The notes: a model not told the origin generated them from the letters alone. Positions 1-8,125 are shown, counted from the stretch's first letter. The stretch: 14,651 nt of DNA from Lachnospiraceae bacterium (GCA_017435025.1 JAFSFU010000086.1:1-14651), one strand, 5' to 3'. Numbers and translations: made by a program.

Positions 1-36
1 AGATTATACTTTTATAAAAAAATATTTTTTATGTAC

Positions 37-72
37 GGATGTGAGTAAGATCGCAAGATCTTACTCACATCC
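37..72 (-). terminator. Hairpin terminator after the ChW/CHAP peptidase gene
   Basis: A perfect 16-bp inverted repeat (37-52 with 57-72) encloses a 4-base loop. It lies 9 bases past the stop of the minus-strand gene at 82. On the minus strand the stem is followed by an AT-rich stretch with a run of seven T after about a dozen bases, so the U-tract is offset from the stem. The plus-strand side has no T-run, so it serves minus-strand transcription. Confidence 0.7.
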
Positions 73-81
73 CCTTCCTGC

Positions 82-981
82 TTATTTCGGACAGGACATT
101 ACATAGTTAAGAGAACCATATTTACCTGTCAGACTGTTTTTGCTGATTGTCTGACCCCAGGAAACCTTATTTTTACCGCCCCAGTTGCACTCCGCGTAAG
201 TAATGGTATTTCCATTTACTCCTGTTACGATGATGGAATGCGGACGGTTAAATCGGATAATATCACCCGGTTTTAAGTTATTGAAAGACGTTTTCCTCGT
301 CCATGTATATGGATCTGTTCCGGTAACATAATCAGCTACAGAACAAGCCCATCCATGACACTGGGATGCCTTGTTTTTGTATGTGCCATTCCAGGTAGAA
401 CCATTTGGATACTTACTCTGTGCCCCGGACCAGTTTAAATTGCTGACCACTACGGAAGCACCGCCGCCACCGCCATTTTTCGGAACCAGACGCATCTCAA
501 TTGCCTCTACACGCTTACTCTGACCAATCGTACCGGACCATCCGGAACGTACCCAGTTCGTCCATCCGATATCCTGAACATGTGTTCGGTATTCCAGATA
601 ATACTGATCAGCAGCCTCACCTTCCAGTTTTGCCTCGATTGCCTCCAGACGAAGGCCTTCTCCCGTAGTACCAGATGGTTCATTATTTCTTCTCCACTCC
701 ATGGTTCCACGGTTCTGTACATGGGAACGATACACGATATTGCCTTTCACGCCGATCAGTCTGGCGGTCCAGCATTCTGCCTGTCTGCTCTGTCCGGTTG
801 TACCTGCAAGACTGCCGTCTTTTACCTCCTGCATCCATCCGATTCCGGCTGTATGAGCCTTATAACCTACGCTGGCTGCATAAGCCAGAGAAGATGTGGA
901 AGACATCAGACACATCGCCATTGCTGCTGTTACCATTGCCTTTCTTGCAGTTCTTTTTGTATTCTTTAATAATTTAGTCAT
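82..981 (-). CDS. Secreted ChW-repeat protein with C-terminal CHAP-like cysteine peptidase/amidase domain
   Basis: The 299-aa product has a classical signal peptide: basic residues 1-14, a hydrophobic core around 15-32 and an AYA-A type cleavage site near 35/36. Three ChW repeats follow (about 40-76, 84-118 and 128-166), each with a conserved Gly-Trp start, a SGT(T/I)G turn and an E-A-(I/C) end. A GGGGG linker at 170-174 leads to a C-terminal domain (about 180-299). That domain has the CHAP/NlpC-like order of Cys (C208 in QCHGWA), His (H248 in RPHSIIVTG) and a polar residue (E264 or N266). ChW repeats are thought to bind cell wall or extracellular sugars, and CHAP-type domains usually cut peptidoglycan peptides, so a wall hydrolase is likely. 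AAGGAG lies 8 bases before the ATG. The gene follows the ACP-like reading frame by 13 bases and is probably co-transcribed with it. The exact substrate is unknown. Confidence 0.88.
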   Translation of the reverse strand: MTKLLKNTKRTARKAMVTAAMAMCLMSSTSSLAYAASVGYKAHTAGIGWMQEVKDGSLAGTTGQSRQAECWTARLIGVKGNIVYRSHVQNRGTMEWRRNNEPSGTTGEGLRLEAIEAKLEGEAADQYYLEYRTHVQDIGWTNWVRSGWSGTIGQSKRVEAIEMRLVPKNGGGGGASVVVSNLNWSGAQSKYPNGSTWNGTYKNKASQCHGWACSVADYVTGTDPYTWTRKTSFNNLKPGDIIRFNRPHSIIVTGVNGNTITYAECNWGGKNKVSWGQTISKNSLTGKYGSLNYVMSCPK

Positions 982-994
982 ACTCTTTTCTCCT

Positions 995-1215
995 TTATAA
1001 ATAATGTATCGAATCTATCAATTCTTTTACGGTTGATATTTCAGAAGTCTTCCGATAGTCGATATCCATCCCCATCGATTCCAATTCCAAAAACAGCTGA
1101 ATCAAACTAAATTCATCCATCCCCAGATCTTCCCGTAGAGATGCGGTATCGTTAACCGAGACCATCCCGGTATTTATGGAATACTTTTCAATCGTATCCC
1201 TGCACCTATTTCCAT
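995..1215 (-). pseudogene. Acyl-carrier-protein-like gene, frameshifted near its start
   Basis: Read in the frame that ends at the TAA at 997-995, the minus strand encodes an ACP-like helical protein of about 73 residues. Its core reads LREDLGMDEFSLIQLFLELE, followed by an acidic middle and a closing TVKELIDSI, as in carrier proteins. The only well-placed start is the ATG at 1215, with GGAGGG 6 bases upstream, but it is in another frame and meets a stop after 13 codons. One extra A in the A-run at 1211-1209 would restore M-E-N-R-C-R-D-T-I-E-K-Y joined to the body, so a one-base homopolymer loss (a real mutation or a sequencing error) is the simplest reading. The usual phosphopantetheine-bearing Ser of DSL is replaced by Glu (codon 1114-1112), so even the repaired protein should not carry an acyl group in the normal way. 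The next gene begins 13 bases later. Confidence 0.6.
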
Positions 1216-1448
1216 TGACTTCCCTCCTTTATTTAGTTTTCAATGTGCGTTGTTGTTTTTGATGAGATAATCATACCAATCTTTTCCCAAACTCCCATAC
1301 GGTTATATCAAAACTATTTCTATTTATTTCCGAACTTATTTAAAAACTTTCACTTTAAACCAAACATTATGTTGCCCGATCGTATCCATTCATGTTAAAC
1401 TTCTTTTATAATCCGTACACTCTTCGCTTTACAAGAAAGGAAATGCCA
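1216..1448. other. Divergent intergenic region between the ACP-like gene and the Sel1-RyR gene
   Basis: This AT-rich spacer must hold promoters in both directions. It contains the GGAGGG ribosome binding site of the leftward gene (1227-1222) and, for the rightward gene, a TATAAT at 1407-1412 and an AAAGG ribosome site at 1436-1440. I found no convincing -35 box for the leftward promoter, and no clear operator or riboswitch. Confidence 0.5.
1407..1412 (+). promoter_or_regulatory. Candidate -10 box for the Sel1-RyR gene
   Basis: This is a consensus TATAAT. Transcription starting about 7 bases downstream would give a leader of roughly 30 nt before the ATG at 1449. No good -35 hexamer lies 16-18 bases upstream, so the assignment rests on the -10 alone in AT-rich DNA. 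Its place downstream of the earlier in-frame ATG at 1392 argues against that ATG as the start. Confidence 0.35.
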
Positions 1449-4334
1449 ATGCCAAAATATCTTCCCAAAGATATCGAATCTTATTATAAACAGCCGGACA
1501 GACAACGCTTTAACCTAAACGAATTTTTTTATCATTTACTGGGTGATTCAAAAACACCTTCCAGGATTTTAAAAATAAATATCCAAAAAAGAGATCGTTT
1601 AGAGAAGTTAAGCCTTTTGCTCCCTATCTCTTTCATTCAAATCCTGGAACAAAAAAACCCCGGCTATCTTAGTCATTACATGCTCTGCAACAGTGAAGCG
1701 CATACTATTCACAAAACGTTTCACGAACAGGTTCAGCATGACTTTACCAGGATTCTAAACATCATTGCTGACAAAGCCCGCGATTTGCTTTACGAAGATC
1801 AACACACGATTTTTGATAATGATGCATTAAAAAAATTTTTATTGGACGACTTTTGCCGCTCTCAGAGTACGCTGTACCAAGTCGGTCAAGTCAATCTTTA
1901 TCAACGGCGCCTGCAGTTCTGTTATGATATGGATCCTGCTGCCGCGCTGGCTCGGGTCGTTTTATATTTATCCCTCGGACCTTACTGCAACCGGAATTTG
2001 GATCAGTTGTTCCCTTCCGGAACATCACTTCTTCAAACAGAACATGTAGAGTTACAGACAAACGATATATGGGCAAGGAAATCCTATGCCGATTATTTGT
2101 ATGATGAAGGAAAACGTGCCGAGGCTTTTAAAGTGTATGAGATTCTGTCAAACCAGCTTCAGGACGGAAGCGTATACTGCCGGCTGGCAACCATGTGTGA
2201 AACAGGCAGCGGAACTGAAAAAGACTATGCAAAAGCTTTCACCTATTATACAAAAAGTGCAGCAACGCAGTATGCTGACGGTTATTATGGTCTCTATCGT
2301 TGTCTGCTGCATGGAATCGGTCGATCATCTGATACAAAAAAAGCGAGAATCAATCTCGAAAAAGCCTATGATAAAGGTTCCAGAATTGCTGCACGAGATA
2401 TGGGAATTGCACATTATACCGGCCACACACAAATGGATTTTGAAATGGATCCAATTCTCGCACAAAGATACTTTCAAGCCGGTATTGATCAGGAACAAAT
2501 GGATGAAGTGACGCTTACATGTCTTTATATGTTAGGATTATGTCATGAAAAGTATGGAAAAGATCCTTCCAGTATGATCACCGCCAAAGACTACTATACA
2601 AAAGCAGCCAAATATGGACATTTTTCATCGCAAGAGCGATTGTTAGATATGGAATGGACTGGTGAAAAACATGATATTTCTAAACTTGCCCCACAATCGG
2701 ACTCTAAGGCATCTATATCCGCTTTTTGTTATTTTAACTGTGATCCGGAAGATACCTTTTATCAGCCAAATATCCTTGCCTCTGAACAATTTGATCTTTT
2801 CTACGGAAAACTCAACGATATTCTGTCAGAGATTTTTAGCCCGGAACAAATCAAGGCACGCATAGATGCACAAATAGAATCGCCCGCTCTCTTCTACTTA
2901 TTTCATCCATCGGAAGAAAAAAACCGAAACGATACTGCTGAGCTTTTGGAATACTTTAAAAAAATCTGCGACGTATATCCTAAATGGACCTCCTATTTGT
3001 CATCTACGATCAAATTTTACGTCCGATCTACCCAACCACTTACGATCACAATGCTTGACAGCATGATCAGCAGCATGAGAAACAAATACTTTCAGGTCAG
3101 AATCTGTAATCCTTATAAAGATGCTGCCGAATGGCTCTATGCAAATCGCCCTTTGTTTTTACCCAATATCAAAGATCAGCGAAAACAGCATCTAAATGTA
3201 ACAATCATCGGAAACGGAAATTGTGTTCCATGGCTGATACGAGATGCCATTTCCGTCTGCCATATCGGGATACCTTTTACTCTTTCGGTTATTTCTTCTG
3301 ATATAGTTTCTGTGAAGCAAACGTTAAAAAAAGAATGTTCGGGAATCTTTCGATATCCACGCCTTATGAAAACGAAACTGAATTTTATTTCTTTTGATAC
3401 GGATGATCCGGAACTATATGATATGCTTGATCGAAATTATGAATCAGAGAATGCTCAAAAAGAGCTGATCGCAGCCGTACTCCAAAAAACAGACTACTTT
3501 ATTCTGGCCTCCGATCAGAGTTCTCATAATCTGGAACAGGCAATGCAGATTCGAGAATGGTGTATTAAGACCGATCCATCCTTTTCTCGATTTCCAACTC
3601 TCGCTGCCTATTGTCCGGATTCACGGCTTAGTTGGCAATCCCAGAAATTTACAGTTGGAAATGCACCGATTGGTTACGAATGGTACAATAATTACGATAT
3701 TCACTGTTTTGGAGCGTTTGCTGATCTGTATTCTAATTATTACTTAAATGAAAGTCTGTTAGAAAAACGCGCCCTGCAAACACATCTCTCTTATTACGGA
3801 GATATTTCTGATGACAGCAAATGCTACCGAGCCTTATTTTCTTATTACAGCCGCCACTATAATCGTGACAGTTCCAGATGCAGTGCCCTATATCTAATAT
3901 ACCGTGCATTCTCCATGGGGATTTTTTTACATCACGGTTCCTATTATGGTATTGCTGAGAATGAGCGTACTCTTGCAAAGCTTTACGAAACAAGTTTAAA
4001 AACATCTGAACACAGTTCCAATACCATCCTCTTACATGCAGCTCGTTTAGAACATGAACGCTGGTGTGGATTTATGCTAACTCGCGGATGGACACCTGCA
4101 ACAATTGACCAAATGGAACTTTACATGCAGCGCGGCAATCCGGGACATCAGTTTTATCTTGCCAAAATGCATCCTTACCTTTGTACATGGGATGACTTGG
4201 GCAATGAACATAGCGGTGTTGAATATCATTTGAATCAAACACTAAAACTTTTAAATCCGGATGCTAAACCAAAAAAGCTCAAAGAAATGAATGTAGACAA
4301 TGTGCGAAATTCCATAGAGCTATTCCGGCTATAA
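1449..4334 (+). CDS. Large Sel1-repeat / Rossmann-like / RyR-domain protein
   Basis: The 961-aa product is probably cytoplasmic, with no signal peptide or clear membrane segment. Order of parts: an N-terminal unknown region (1-205); Sel1/TPR-like helical repeats (about 205-405, with motifs such as YAKAFTYYTKSA and LGLCHEKYGK.A.DYYTKAA); a middle region; a Rossmann-like segment opening near residue 584 (VTIIGNGNCVPWLIRDAI, a TrkA-N-like GxG turn); and a C-terminal RyR-type domain (about 860-925) with ARLEHERW at 864-872 and HPYLCTWDDL at 908-917. In known bacterial proteins RyR domains follow TrkA-N-like NAD-binding domains, and Sel1 repeats act as protein-binding scaffolds, so a ligand-sensing hub is a fair inference. 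The start at 1449 has AAAGG 8 bases upstream. An in-frame ATG at 1392 lacks a ribosome site and ATG 1443 sits too close to it. The gene is convergent with the eight-gene operon and shares its terminator. Confidence 0.8.
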   Translation: MPKYLPKDIESYYKQPDRQRFNLNEFFYHLLGDSKTPSRILKINIQKRDRLEKLSLLLPISFIQILEQKNPGYLSHYMLCNSEAHTIHKTFHEQVQHDFTRILNIIADKARDLLYEDQHTIFDNDALKKFLLDDFCRSQSTLYQVGQVNLYQRRLQFCYDMDPAAALARVVLYLSLGPYCNRNLDQLFPSGTSLLQTEHVELQTNDIWARKSYADYLYDEGKRAEAFKVYEILSNQLQDGSVYCRLATMCETGSGTEKDYAKAFTYYTKSAATQYADGYYGLYRCLLHGIGRSSDTKKARINLEKAYDKGSRIAARDMGIAHYTGHTQMDFEMDPILAQRYFQAGIDQEQMDEVTLTCLYMLGLCHEKYGKDPSSMITAKDYYTKAAKYGHFSSQERLLDMEWTGEKHDISKLAPQSDSKASISAFCYFNCDPEDTFYQPNILASEQFDLFYGKLNDILSEIFSPEQIKARIDAQIESPALFYLFHPSEEKNRNDTAELLEYFKKICDVYPKWTSYLSSTIKFYVRSTQPLTITMLDSMISSMRNKYFQVRICNPYKDAAEWLYANRPLFLPNIKDQRKQHLNVTIIGNGNCVPWLIRDAISVCHIGIPFTLSVISSDIVSVKQTLKKECSGIFRYPRLMKTKLNFISFDTDDPELYDMLDRNYESENAQKELIAAVLQKTDYFILASDQSSHNLEQAMQIREWCIKTDPSFSRFPTLAAYCPDSRLSWQSQKFTVGNAPIGYEWYNNYDIHCFGAFADLYSNYYLNESLLEKRALQTHLSYYGDISDDSKCYRALFSYYSRHYNRDSSRCSALYLIYRAFSMGIFLHHGSYYGIAENERTLAKLYETSLKTSEHSSNTILLHAARLEHERWCGFMLTRGWTPATIDQMELYMQRGNPGHQFYLAKMHPYLCTWDDLGNEHSGVEYHLNQTLKLLNPDAKPKKLKEMNVDNVRNSIELFRL

Positions 4335-4342
4335 ATGAAAAA

Positions 4343-4379
4343 ACGGCAGTACACAGCTGAATGCACCGTGTACTGCCGT
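4343..4379. terminator. Bidirectional hairpin terminator between convergent transcripts
   Basis: A perfect 12-bp inverted repeat (4343-4354 with 4368-4379) surrounds a 13-base loop. It sits between the plus-strand stop at 4334 and the minus-strand stop at 4383. On the minus strand the stem is followed directly by TTTTTT (complement of the A-run at 4337-4342), giving a strong terminator for the operon. The plus-strand tail (CTTCT) is weaker. Confidence 0.85.
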
Positions 4380-4382
4380 CTT

Positions 4383-4961
4383 CTAAAATGGCATGTCGAT
4401 CTCACAATTTACAAACACCCATACCGCAGACATTTTCTTGATTTCATGATTCGAAAACTCAACGATCAAAGTGCGTTTTTCCCCTTCGCCCTCTATTTTT
4501 AAAATATATCCATGGCCGAATTTCGGATGTGAAACACCCATACCGGCTATAAAATAATCGCACATCTCACTCTCTGCTTCTTTTAGTTCATGTCGTTCTC
4601 TAAAATATTGGACACGCTCCCTGTTTAAGCAGCGTTGCGGATTCGCGCCCAGTTCTCTGCAGCATACTTTCCACTCCGGACCATGCCCCCAGTGGCCGTA
4701 ATCCAGCCAGGCTTTCGCATGTGCGGCTTCATGTCGGATCGTATCCAGTTTTTCTTCATCGGGGAAATTCAGATCGTCCATATAGTGTTTAGAAAAATAG
4801 AAATATGAAAGATTGCCGGCTCGATCTACGGCACACTTTCCAAGGATCGATTTTGCTTTGCCAAAGCGTATTGGCAAAGCACTAAGATGTAAGTCAAACT
4901 TTTTATCAATGCGCTTTAATTCATCACGGATCATTTCTTCTGTCCATATTCTTCCCATCAT
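4383..4961 (-). CDS. SprT-type zinc metalloprotease with C-terminal UvrD/PcrA-like Tudor domain
   Basis: The 192-aa product begins with a helical segment, then carries the SprT/Spartan-type zinc site. HEAAH at residues 77-81 supplies two His and the catalytic Glu, and GHGPEWK brings a third His at 93, followed by a Cys-containing segment (CCRELGANPQRC). SprT-like proteases cut proteins, notably those crosslinked to DNA. The tail (about 145-190) reads GVSHPKFGHGYILKIEGEGE, then a V-E-F strand and I-K-K-M-S. This matches the pattern of the PcrA/UvrD C-terminal Tudor-like domain, known to contact RNA polymerase. I infer a protease targeted to the transcription or DNA-repair machinery. It is the last gene of the minus operon, 58 bases after the PHP gene. 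GGAGG lies 9 bases before the first ATG; a second ATG follows at once. Confidence 0.85.
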   Translation of the reverse strand: MMGRIWTEEMIRDELKRIDKKFDLHLSALPIRFGKAKSILGKCAVDRAGNLSYFYFSKHYMDDLNFPDEEKLDTIRHEAAHAKAWLDYGHWGHGPEWKVCCRELGANPQRCLNRERVQYFRERHELKEAESEMCDYFIAGMGVSHPKFGHGYILKIEGEGEKRTLIVEFSNHEIKKMSAVWVFVNCEIDMPF

Positions 4962-5019
4962 ACGATTACCCCTCCTTCATTTGTTTTTTACTGTCTTATA
5001 TATACCATCGGAAAAACTA

Positions 5020-5883
5020 TTATCTCTCAGCTCCCACCGCTTTCTTCATAGCCTCCAAAAGGTAGTATCCGCCATGCACAAACGGCTGCTCCGGACGGTG
5101 TTTGTCACCGCCCGCACTCGGATAATAGCCATACCTATCGGCCAGTCTCTCAAGGAATCGAATCTGATCATCCTGATATTTACCGTAATAGACCTCTAAT
5201 CCCAGCGGGTGATCTGTCAAACTTCTGACATAAGCCACCATAGTTTCTATTTGCTCCTCGTTAAAGCCGTAATGGTATGGATGGGCCAGAACCGGCATCA
5301 CCGGAACGGAACTATTGCCCAAAAGCTCAATCCACTCTTCAATGCTGATAAAATTCACGTAATCGGCCGGATTCAGATAATGAGGTGAGAAATTCCCGAT
5401 CCATCTGTCCATGGCTTCGGATGCGGTCTTTGCAAAACCTTTTTTGACCAGAAGTTCTGCAATCTTATATCGTCCAAACTGTTTCGTGTCAGGATACAGT
5501 TCTCTTAATTCCTCCATGGTCACAGGAAGTCCTAAAGTGTTTACTCTTTTGATCAACGCATGCACATACGGATTTTTGTCAATTTGGTTAAACACCGTCT
5601 CCAGTTTCGGGTCGACACCCTGAAAAAAGTATCCTAATATATGAACTTCCTTTTTCAACCCACCGTCATATTTATAGATCGTACTGGCCTCTACTCCTGG
5701 TATTACTTCCATTCCCTTGTATTGAAGCGGTTCTTTTAACGCAAAACAATTATGGTCAGTAACTGCAATTGCCGATAGGCCGGCTTCTTGGGCATCACAG
5801 AGCATTTCACCTACTGTTAGTTTTCCGTCAGACTCCGTTGTATGAATATGCAGGTCAATGTAATTCTCTTTCTCGTACATCAT
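5020..5883 (-). CDS. PHP-domain metal-dependent phosphoesterase (TrpH/RNase AM-like)
   Basis: The 287-aa product shows PHP metal-binding motifs in order: D-L-H-I-H (H12, H14), D19 in ESDG, T-D-H-N (D43, H44), G-V-E-A-S (E65), H81 in VHILGYF, then AHPYHY and GGDKHR near the C-terminus. The length and motif spacing fit the TrpH/YciV (RNase AM) group. Members hydrolyse 3',5'-nucleoside bisphosphates or trim RNA 5' ends, but others act on different phosphates, so the substrate is open. The start at 5883 is chosen because AAGGAGG ends 6 bases upstream; the longer in-frame ATG at 5901 has no such site. The gene overlaps the end of the upstream zinc-ribbon gene by 29 bases, which implies translational coupling. 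Confidence 0.88.
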   Translation of the reverse strand: MMYEKENYIDLHIHTTESDGKLTVGEMLCDAQEAGLSAIAVTDHNCFALKEPLQYKGMEVIPGVEASTIYKYDGGLKKEVHILGYFFQGVDPKLETVFNQIDKNPYVHALIKRVNTLGLPVTMEELRELYPDTKQFGRYKIAELLVKKGFAKTASEAMDRWIGNFSPHYLNPADYVNFISIEEWIELLGNSSVPVMPVLAHPYHYGFNEEQIETMVAYVRSLTDHPLGLEVYYGKYQDDQIRFLERLADRYGYYPSAGGDKHRPEQPFVHGGYYLLEAMKKAVGAER

Positions 5884-6544
5884 GTGAATCCTCCTTTTCA
5901 ATCAGCATCTCCATATATGTCATGTAATTGGAATTTCTACGCTCTGCCAAACGACATATCTTCTCGATCAGCAAACGTTCGATTCCTCCGTAGCTGCGCT
6001 TCTTACGGTTTGCCTCATCGATTACCTGATCATACATTCCCAGCAAGCGTTTTAAGTTCAGTTCTGCAACGACCATTTCGAAGTTCCATTGAGATTTGCG
6101 TTTTTGCTTTTCCCACACCAGCATGTACCATGCATTTCGAAAACATCTTTCCCTTTCTTTTTTATTTCTGCGCAGCATAATCGCTGCACGAATATACCAC
6201 TGGGCCGCAAATCGATAACAGTTGCTATGATGGTAGGCTAACGCCACCCGATAGCAGTCAAGTGCCTCTCTAGGTCCGTAAAAGTCTTTTCCAAATGGAA
6301 AACAGTACTCTTGGGACTCCACCTGATATTGATCCAGATAAATTCCATCTTCATCAATTCGAGGAAATGTATATCCACATCGATTACATGTCTGCAGCAC
6401 ACCCCTGATTTCATAATTTACAAGATAACCGGGCTCCGGACAAAATTCCGGATAGATGGTACACGGCTGCTCTAGCTGACACTTGTAAACATCAATTCTC
6501 TGTCGTTTTCCACATACACTGCAAATTACGGTTTCTTTCATCAT
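5855..6544 (-). CDS. Zinc-ribbon protein with helical C-terminus (DUF2225-like)
   Basis: The 229-aa product has seven N-terminal cysteines (C8, C11, C22, C28, C35, C53, C56). CSVCG and CNRCGYTF are two knuckles of a likely zinc ribbon. From about residue 95 it becomes helical and TPR-like (REALDCYRVALAYHH, then AAQWYIRAAIMLRRNK). A CxxCG...CxxCGY ribbon followed by a chain of helices that processes cells of Tyr, Leu and Arg resembles DUF2225 proteins, whose role is unknown. That resemblance is from memory of the pattern, not a search. GGAGG lies 5 bases before the first ATG and 8 before the second, so the protein may begin at residue 2. The gene overlaps the PHP gene and follows the PcfJ-like gene by 62 bases, where a possible internal promoter lies. 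Confidence 0.65.
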   Translation of the reverse strand: MMKETVICSVCGKRQRIDVYKCQLEQPCTIYPEFCPEPGYLVNYEIRGVLQTCNRCGYTFPRIDEDGIYLDQYQVESQEYCFPFGKDFYGPREALDCYRVALAYHHSNCYRFAAQWYIRAAIMLRRNKKERERCFRNAWYMLVWEKQKRKSQWNFEMVVAELNLKRLLGMYDQVIDEANRKKRSYGGIERLLIEKICRLAERRNSNYMTYMEMLIEKEDSHDVRERELH

Positions 6545-6573
6545 CTATGCCTCCTCTCTTAAATATTTGCTCC

Positions 6574-6579
6574 ATTATA
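6574..6579 (-). promoter_or_regulatory. Possible internal promoter (-10 box) before the zinc-ribbon gene
   Basis: A consensus TATAAT occurs on the minus strand inside the widest gap of the operon, about 30 bases ahead of the zinc-ribbon start. The -35 position is a poor match (GGAAAT at 17-base spacing). It could drive the last three genes separately, but the support is thin. Confidence 0.3.
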
Positions 6580-6606
6580 AACAGGCAGAAAAATTTATTT
6601 CCATCA

Positions 6607-8124
6607 TTAAGCTGCCTCTTTTCGTTTGCTGTATCGCTTCAAATATTCTTCAACGTGAGAAGATAATCTTCCATTGTATGGGCCCTTCGCCTGTATGATA
6701 TCCCTGCCTTTTATCTCGACAGCGCCAATCAACGTACTTTTCTCTTTTTCATAAATCAAACCTATCATCGTCTGCTGGCGTTTGATTTTAGAAACATAAT
6801 TTTTCAGACAGTTGCAAAGCACTGCTCCGGCCTCCACCAATTGCTCAGCACTCTGTGGTGCCACGATCCGATATGGCTCATAGTCCAGATCGTCTTCCAG
6901 CGCCGCATATTCTTCCCGGTGGACTGCCTCGTAAAAAGCGCCTGCTTTAGACTCTTCATACTGTTTCTGCAAATACTCCACACAAGCATCTACCGCTTTT
7001 TCTAGGTCTGTTGGATAATGACCGAAAAAGAAAGAACCAATGCGCAAACTGTATCGAAGGTAATTTTCGTAAAGTCCAAACACCTGATAAGGATTGCCTG
7101 TTTGTTTCACCTGTCTGATCAGATATCGGGTACTCGGGCGTAAAATATCTTCCAGTGTTTTTTCATCAAAAACTCTCAAATCCGAATACTGATAACAGTA
7201 CCGGAACCATAACTCTTTAATAACTGAAAAAGAATCATCAAACAGATCTGGACATTTCTCATAAGCCCATTTAATCACCTGACGATCCTCCCCGGAATAT
7301 AACATCATATCGTTGTTCCAATGAAATGTTCTGAGACACCTCACAGGAAGATTAAAAATTTCACGTATATGAGTCCCCTGCCGGTTAATCCCCCTATACT
7401 GATCAGAATGGTCTGCGAGCTCCGCCAAACCAGCCTTAGACAGCAACTCAAATGTGTGATCATAGCGGGGAGACGTCAGAAAGTACAATACTCGCCTGCC
7501 ACCATGTTTTACATATACATCCAACATAGAATTAGGATGCGCAGACATAAAAGCCGATAAATCTGCGTCACTGCAGCATTCAAAACAGACTTCCTTTTTG
7601 CACAATTTTTCAAAGCATACATCACTGTAATACATTTGTTCATCTACAATTACCACATGATTTCCATCCGTATCTTTCCACCGGCAGCAAAGCACCGTTT
7701 TTTCATCAGTTATTTTTACGCATTCCCATATACCGGAGAAACTTTCATCCAGCTGAGTCATGCTTTGTTTCCCCCAGTCTCTCCAAGCCTCATATTCTTC
7801 GTAATCAAATGAGGGATTGTACTTCTCATATAGATGTAAAAAATCCCATAGATTCCTGTAAACAGGAATATACGGGAATACCTGATGTATCAAGGATCTC
7901 TCCTTTTTACTTAATACTTTTCGAAAACCAATCTGACAAGAGTCTAACTGTTCTTCTTTTTCCAACCTCCATTCCAAAACACGTACCAATAGACATTTTT
8001 GTTCCCGTATATGAGAACGCCCATAAGACACAGAACCAACTGTTTTTCCACGATCATTGATCATCTGATAAGATAATTCATTCTTTTCCGGATTTACAGA
8101 ACAATCTATGTAGAATTTCATCAT
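6607..8124 (-). CDS. PcfJ-like protein
   Basis: The 505-aa product has a long N-terminal region I do not recognise. Its C-terminal domain (about 418-500) matches the PcfJ pattern: Y-x-I-V-A-P-x-S at the start, then Q-L-V-E-A-G (428-433), LCNCLKNYV (436-444), a strand after I-G-L-I-Y, A-V-E-I-K, and IIQAKGPYN (476-484). PcfJ was named from a conjugative plasmid and its biochemical role is not known. Similar domains are common in Clostridia chromosomes and phages. In most relatives I recall, the LxxCV motif carries His-Cys; here it is Asn-Cys. No conjugation genes are nearby. GGAGG lies 9 bases before the first ATG, inside the upstream gene, and only one base separates the upstream stop from this start, so the two are coupled. 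Confidence 0.75.
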   Translation of the reverse strand: MMKFYIDCSVNPEKNELSYQMINDRGKTVGSVSYGRSHIREQKCLLVRVLEWRLEKEEQLDSCQIGFRKVLSKKERSLIHQVFPYIPVYRNLWDFLHLYEKYNPSFDYEEYEAWRDWGKQSMTQLDESFSGIWECVKITDEKTVLCCRWKDTDGNHVVIVDEQMYYSDVCFEKLCKKEVCFECCSDADLSAFMSAHPNSMLDVYVKHGGRRVLYFLTSPRYDHTFELLSKAGLAELADHSDQYRGINRQGTHIREIFNLPVRCLRTFHWNNDMMLYSGEDRQVIKWAYEKCPDLFDDSFSVIKELWFRYCYQYSDLRVFDEKTLEDILRPSTRYLIRQVKQTGNPYQVFGLYENYLRYSLRIGSFFFGHYPTDLEKAVDACVEYLQKQYEESKAGAFYEAVHREEYAALEDDLDYEPYRIVAPQSAEQLVEAGAVLCNCLKNYVSKIKRQQTMIGLIYEKEKSTLIGAVEIKGRDIIQAKGPYNGRLSSHVEEYLKRYSKRKEAA

Positions 8125-8125
8125 A

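Noticed and set aside
580..977. Plus-strand open frames opposite the ChW/CHAP gene
   Set aside because: They mirror the real gene, lack ribosome sites, and give Cys/Ser-rich nonsense composition.
1392..1448. N-terminal extension of the Sel1-RyR protein to the ATG at 1392
   Set aside because: It has no ribosome site, contains the candidate -10 box, and the ATG at 1449 has a well-spaced AAAGG.
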